Origin: Marinobacter sp. SS13-12
GTDB lineage: Bacteria > Pseudomonadota > Gammaproteobacteria > Pseudomonadales > Oleiphilaceae
Reading direction: 5' to 3'
Assembly: GCF_030227115.1 (NCBI RefSeq)
Contig: NZ_JASSUA010000001.1
Span: forward strand, 2,542,001 to 2,606,000
DNA length: 64,000 nt
Of this stretch, positions 62,016 to 64,000 are shown piece after piece (position 1 is the stretch's first letter; every line of letters begins with the position of its first letter). The translations under genes were made by a program, and so were the position numbers. The notes below the pieces were generated by a model. That model did not search any database. It worked only from the letters and a program-made list of their open reading frames with translations, and had not been told where the DNA came from.

Positions 62016-62320
62016 AAAATAGATCCACCCCACCCGAAACCCTTCCAGTCCAGATGCGATATATTGTTACGAGCAGGGTACCAACAGCTCTCAGACCCTG
62101 AATATCGTTCCTGCGGCGTGATGTATCCATTCTATTAGCTGGCATCCCAGATTTTTCAAGAGTTTTGAATAGTGCTTAGCGATAGAGAAACCCTTCTCGG
62201 GGCCTCTATTGACTTCGCAAATGGTGCTGACTGGTTTCTGTATGTATAGTCTTACACCGCAACGATTCTGCCAGTACCGGCAGAGATGTCATCCACAAAG
62301 GTTCACAGGGATTGAGAGCG
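62016..62320. other. Intergenic region before the GT2 gene
   Basis: This 305-base gap contains the second copy of the short repeat (62264-62295) just before the ribosome-binding site. No terminator hairpin with a T-run and no coding region was seen. Confidence 0.5.
62264..62295. repeat. Short dispersed repeat, copy 2
   Basis: Same blocks as at 60896-60928. Here CTGCC and GGCAG form a five-base inverted pair. It ends 25 bases before the GT2 start codon, so it would lie in the 5' leader or at the promoter. Confidence 0.6.
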
Positions 62321-63454
62321 ATGCTGGTTTTTCTGTTCTGGTTTGCAGCTGTTGGAGCGCTTTTCAGCTACTTTATTTATCCGTTGATTCTGCGTTTTAT
62401 GCCGCGCCGCGCGGGAGCCGAAAAGTCACATGCCCCGACGAGCAATCCGCAAGCGGTCTCCCTCATTGTTACAGCGCACAATGAAGCTCATCGTATTCGG
62501 GAAAAAATCGAGAACTGCCTGGCACTGGACTATCCGGACCTGGAAATCATCGTTGCCTCTGATGCCTCAAGTGATGATACAGACCGGATTGTACTGGAGT
62601 ACGAGGACCGTGGGGTTAAGCTCGCCCGTGCCGAGGACAGAAAAGGCAAGGAACACGCACAGTTGCAGGCCATTAAAAGAGCCACCGGCGATATTCTGAT
62701 ATTTTCGGATGTCGCAACATCGATTCCTGAAGACGCGATAGGGCGGATGGTTCGTTATTTTGACGATCCTTCTGTGGGAGCGGTTTCCAGCGAAGACCGC
62801 TTCACAAGCCACGACGGCGGTATAGTGGGAGAGGGTGCCTATGTTCGCTATGAAATGTGGCTGCGGGGGTTGGAGTCTGACAGGGCAGGACTCGTGGGGC
62901 TCAGCGGATCATTTTTTGCGGCCAGGCGTTCGGTGTGTGGTGAGTGGGATATCTATTCCCCGAGCGACTTCAACACCGCCCTTAATAGCGCCAGTCAGGG
63001 CCTGGTCGCTGTTACAGCGCCCGATGTACTGGGTTTCTATCAGGATGTAGCGGACGCTTCAAAAGAGTACCAGCGCAAGGTAAGAACCATCATAAGGGGG
63101 CTGACAGCGTTGAGCAGGCACCCGGAAGTACTCAATCCGTTTCGGTTTGGCATGTTTGCATTCCAGGTATTCGGGCACAAACTGATGCGCTGGGCTGTGC
63201 CCTGGTTTCAGGTTCTGTTGTTCATCACCTCGGTGTTGTTAGCGGGCAAGGGGGGGATATATTTGCTCGCTCTGCTGGCTCAGCTCCTGTTCTATGGTGT
63301 GGTCATTGCAGGACATGTCAAGCCCGAGCTTCGGGAGCGTACTGTCTTCAAGATTCCCTATTTCTTTGTGCAGGTGAATCTGGCTATTGCCCGTGCGACC
63401 ATCGATTTTCTAAAGGGCCGGCGAATGACGGTCTGGACGCCGTCCAAGCGATGA
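62321..63454 (+). CDS. GT2 glycosyltransferase, membrane-bound
   Basis: This protein of about 377 residues has an N-terminal helix (LVFLFWFAAVGALFSYFIYP) and a GT2 domain: VSLIVTAHNEAHRIREKIEN, EIIVASDASSDDTDRIV, ILIFSDVATSIPEDAIGRMV with the acidic pair, and SEDRFTSHDGG and GLVGLSGSFFAARRSV later. Three hydrophobic segments lie between residues 275 and 345. ATG at 62321 follows AGGGA; a TTG nine bases earlier is too close to it. It overlaps the aminotransferase gene by four bases. Confidence 0.88.
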   Translation: MLVFLFWFAAVGALFSYFIYPLILRFMPRRAGAEKSHAPTSNPQAVSLIVTAHNEAHRIREKIENCLALDYPDLEIIVASDASSDDTDRIVLEYEDRGVKLARAEDRKGKEHAQLQAIKRATGDILIFSDVATSIPEDAIGRMVRYFDDPSVGAVSSEDRFTSHDGGIVGEGAYVRYEMWLRGLESDRAGLVGLSGSFFAARRSVCGEWDIYSPSDFNTALNSASQGLVAVTAPDVLGFYQDVADASKEYQRKVRTIIRGLTALSRHPEVLNPFRFGMFAFQVFGHKLMRWAVPWFQVLLFITSVLLAGKGGIYLLALLAQLLFYGVVIAGHVKPELRERTVFKIPYFFVQVNLAIARATIDFLKGRRMTVWTPSKR

Positions 63455-64000
63455 AGGGTATGTTGAGACCTGTTGGAAGCCGTGTTCCGGTCCCGGATAC
63501 AGGTACTGGACTTCGCTTGCCCTGGGAGGACAATTACCACACATGGTATATGGGCTCTGGTACCCAGGCCTTGTCTGCCGCAGTGTTGTTGGCGATCAGC
63601 CGGTCCAGCCTGAAGAATTCAACGCCGGAGGTTATTCTGCCTGCCTTTGGGTGTCCGGATCTTGTCGCTGCTGTAGCGGCACAGGGTACAAGGCCGGTGC
63701 TGGTCGATCTGCTACCTGACAGCCCTTTCATGGATACTGACAAATTGTCCCGGGCGCTTTCGGACAACACGGTTGCGGTCATCGCCGCTGGCTTTCTGGG
63801 TGTGCCTGAGCAATTGGCGTCACTGGCAGGCATATGCCGGGAGCGTGATGTCTGGCTTATTGAGGACTCCGCACAATGTTTTCCACCCGATTGTGCCCGC
63901 GATCCAGTCGCGGATTGCGCGGTGCTGAGTTTCGGTCGGGGTAAGCCAATTAACCTGATGGGCGGCGGAGCCTTGTTGGTTCGCGGTGACCACAGTGCGA
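63451..64000 (+). CDS. DegT/DnrJ/EryC1-type PLP aminotransferase (partial)
   Basis: The frame opens with an ATG overlapping the preceding stop codon (ATGA) and runs without a stop to the window edge, giving 183 residues. Features of sugar-nucleotide aminotransferases are visible: GSGTQALSAAVLLAI at the cofactor phosphate site, VILPAFGCPDLVAAV, a VLVDLLPDSPFMD segment, WLIEDSAQC with the PLP-ring aspartate, and SFGRGKPINLMGGGALL with the lysine that would bind PLP. It would make an amino sugar or modify an amino-acid donor. The C-terminal half lies outside the window. Confidence 0.85.
   Translation, partial: MKGMLRPVGSRVPVPDTGTGLRLPWEDNYHTWYMGSGTQALSAAVLLAISRSSLKNSTPEVILPAFGCPDLVAAVAAQGTRPVLVDLLPDSPFMDTDKLSRALSDNTVAVIAAGFLGVPEQLASLAGICRERDVWLIEDSAQCFPPDCARDPVADCAVLSFGRGKPINLMGGGALLVRGDHSA

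Overview
The window looks like chromosomal DNA of a marine gammaproteobacterium, most likely Marinobacter or a close relative. This rests on the gene families, the moderately high GC, the methylcitrate cluster with AcnD/PrpF, and the pairing of osmoregulated glucan genes with a PEP-CTERM/exosortase-type exopolysaccharide (EPS) locus. No rRNA, tRNA, CRISPR array, transposase or phage gene was seen. The assignment is inference from gene content; no 16S or similar marker is present.

Region 1 (1-5200): an oxidoreductase tail, a pterin-synthase-like protein with an altered metal site, a glycosyltransferase-methyltransferase fusion, a flippase-like membrane protein and, convergently, a stand-alone RibD-type reductase. 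A small helix-turn-helix protein is divergent from the reductase. Together they look like a small uncharacterised pathway, perhaps for a glycosylated or methylated pterin-like product.

Region 2 (5200-14343): galU (UDP-glucose supply), a TpsB-like outer-membrane barrel without POTRA domains, and a tightly overlapping operon opgG - small ORF - opgH - opgD for periplasmic beta-glucans, ending in an AI-2E family membrane protein.

Region 3 (14344-27516): propionate catabolism by the 2-methylcitrate cycle: a GntR-family regulator, prpB, prpC, acnD and prpF. REP-like palindromes fill every real gap of this operon. A second dehydratase gene, prpD, lies 4.5 kb further on, beyond a PEP-CTERM protein gene, a PEP-CTERM-associated acyltransferase and an FAD oxidase. 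GntR-type boxes precede both the regulator and prpD.

Region 4 (27691 to the end): a large EPS locus of the exosortase-A (XrtA/PEP-CTERM) type. The core runs in the usual order: priming sugar transferase, export lipoprotein, chain-length protein, kinase-like ATPase (with its P-loop lysine missing), outer-membrane barrel, DUF3473 deacetylase and FemAB-like protein. After it comes a mosaic of strand-switching blocks: glycosyltransferases, three sulfotransferases, a pyruvyl transferase, two ATP-grasp ligases, an asparagine-synthetase-like ligase lacking the glutaminase cysteine, two further deacetylases, a phosphatase, an O-antigen-ligase-like protein, a Wzx flippase, UDP-GlcNAc 2-epimerase, a secreted lyase-like protein, a second PEP-CTERM protein and the start of a DegT-type aminotransferase. 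The predicted product is a strongly acidic (sulfated, pyruvylated), possibly amide-decorated polysaccharide. No exosortase, PrsK/PrsR or XrtA-associated ATPase lies in this window. Both PEP-CTERM genes are preceded by sigma-54-type -24/-12 elements, which fits a shared regulon.
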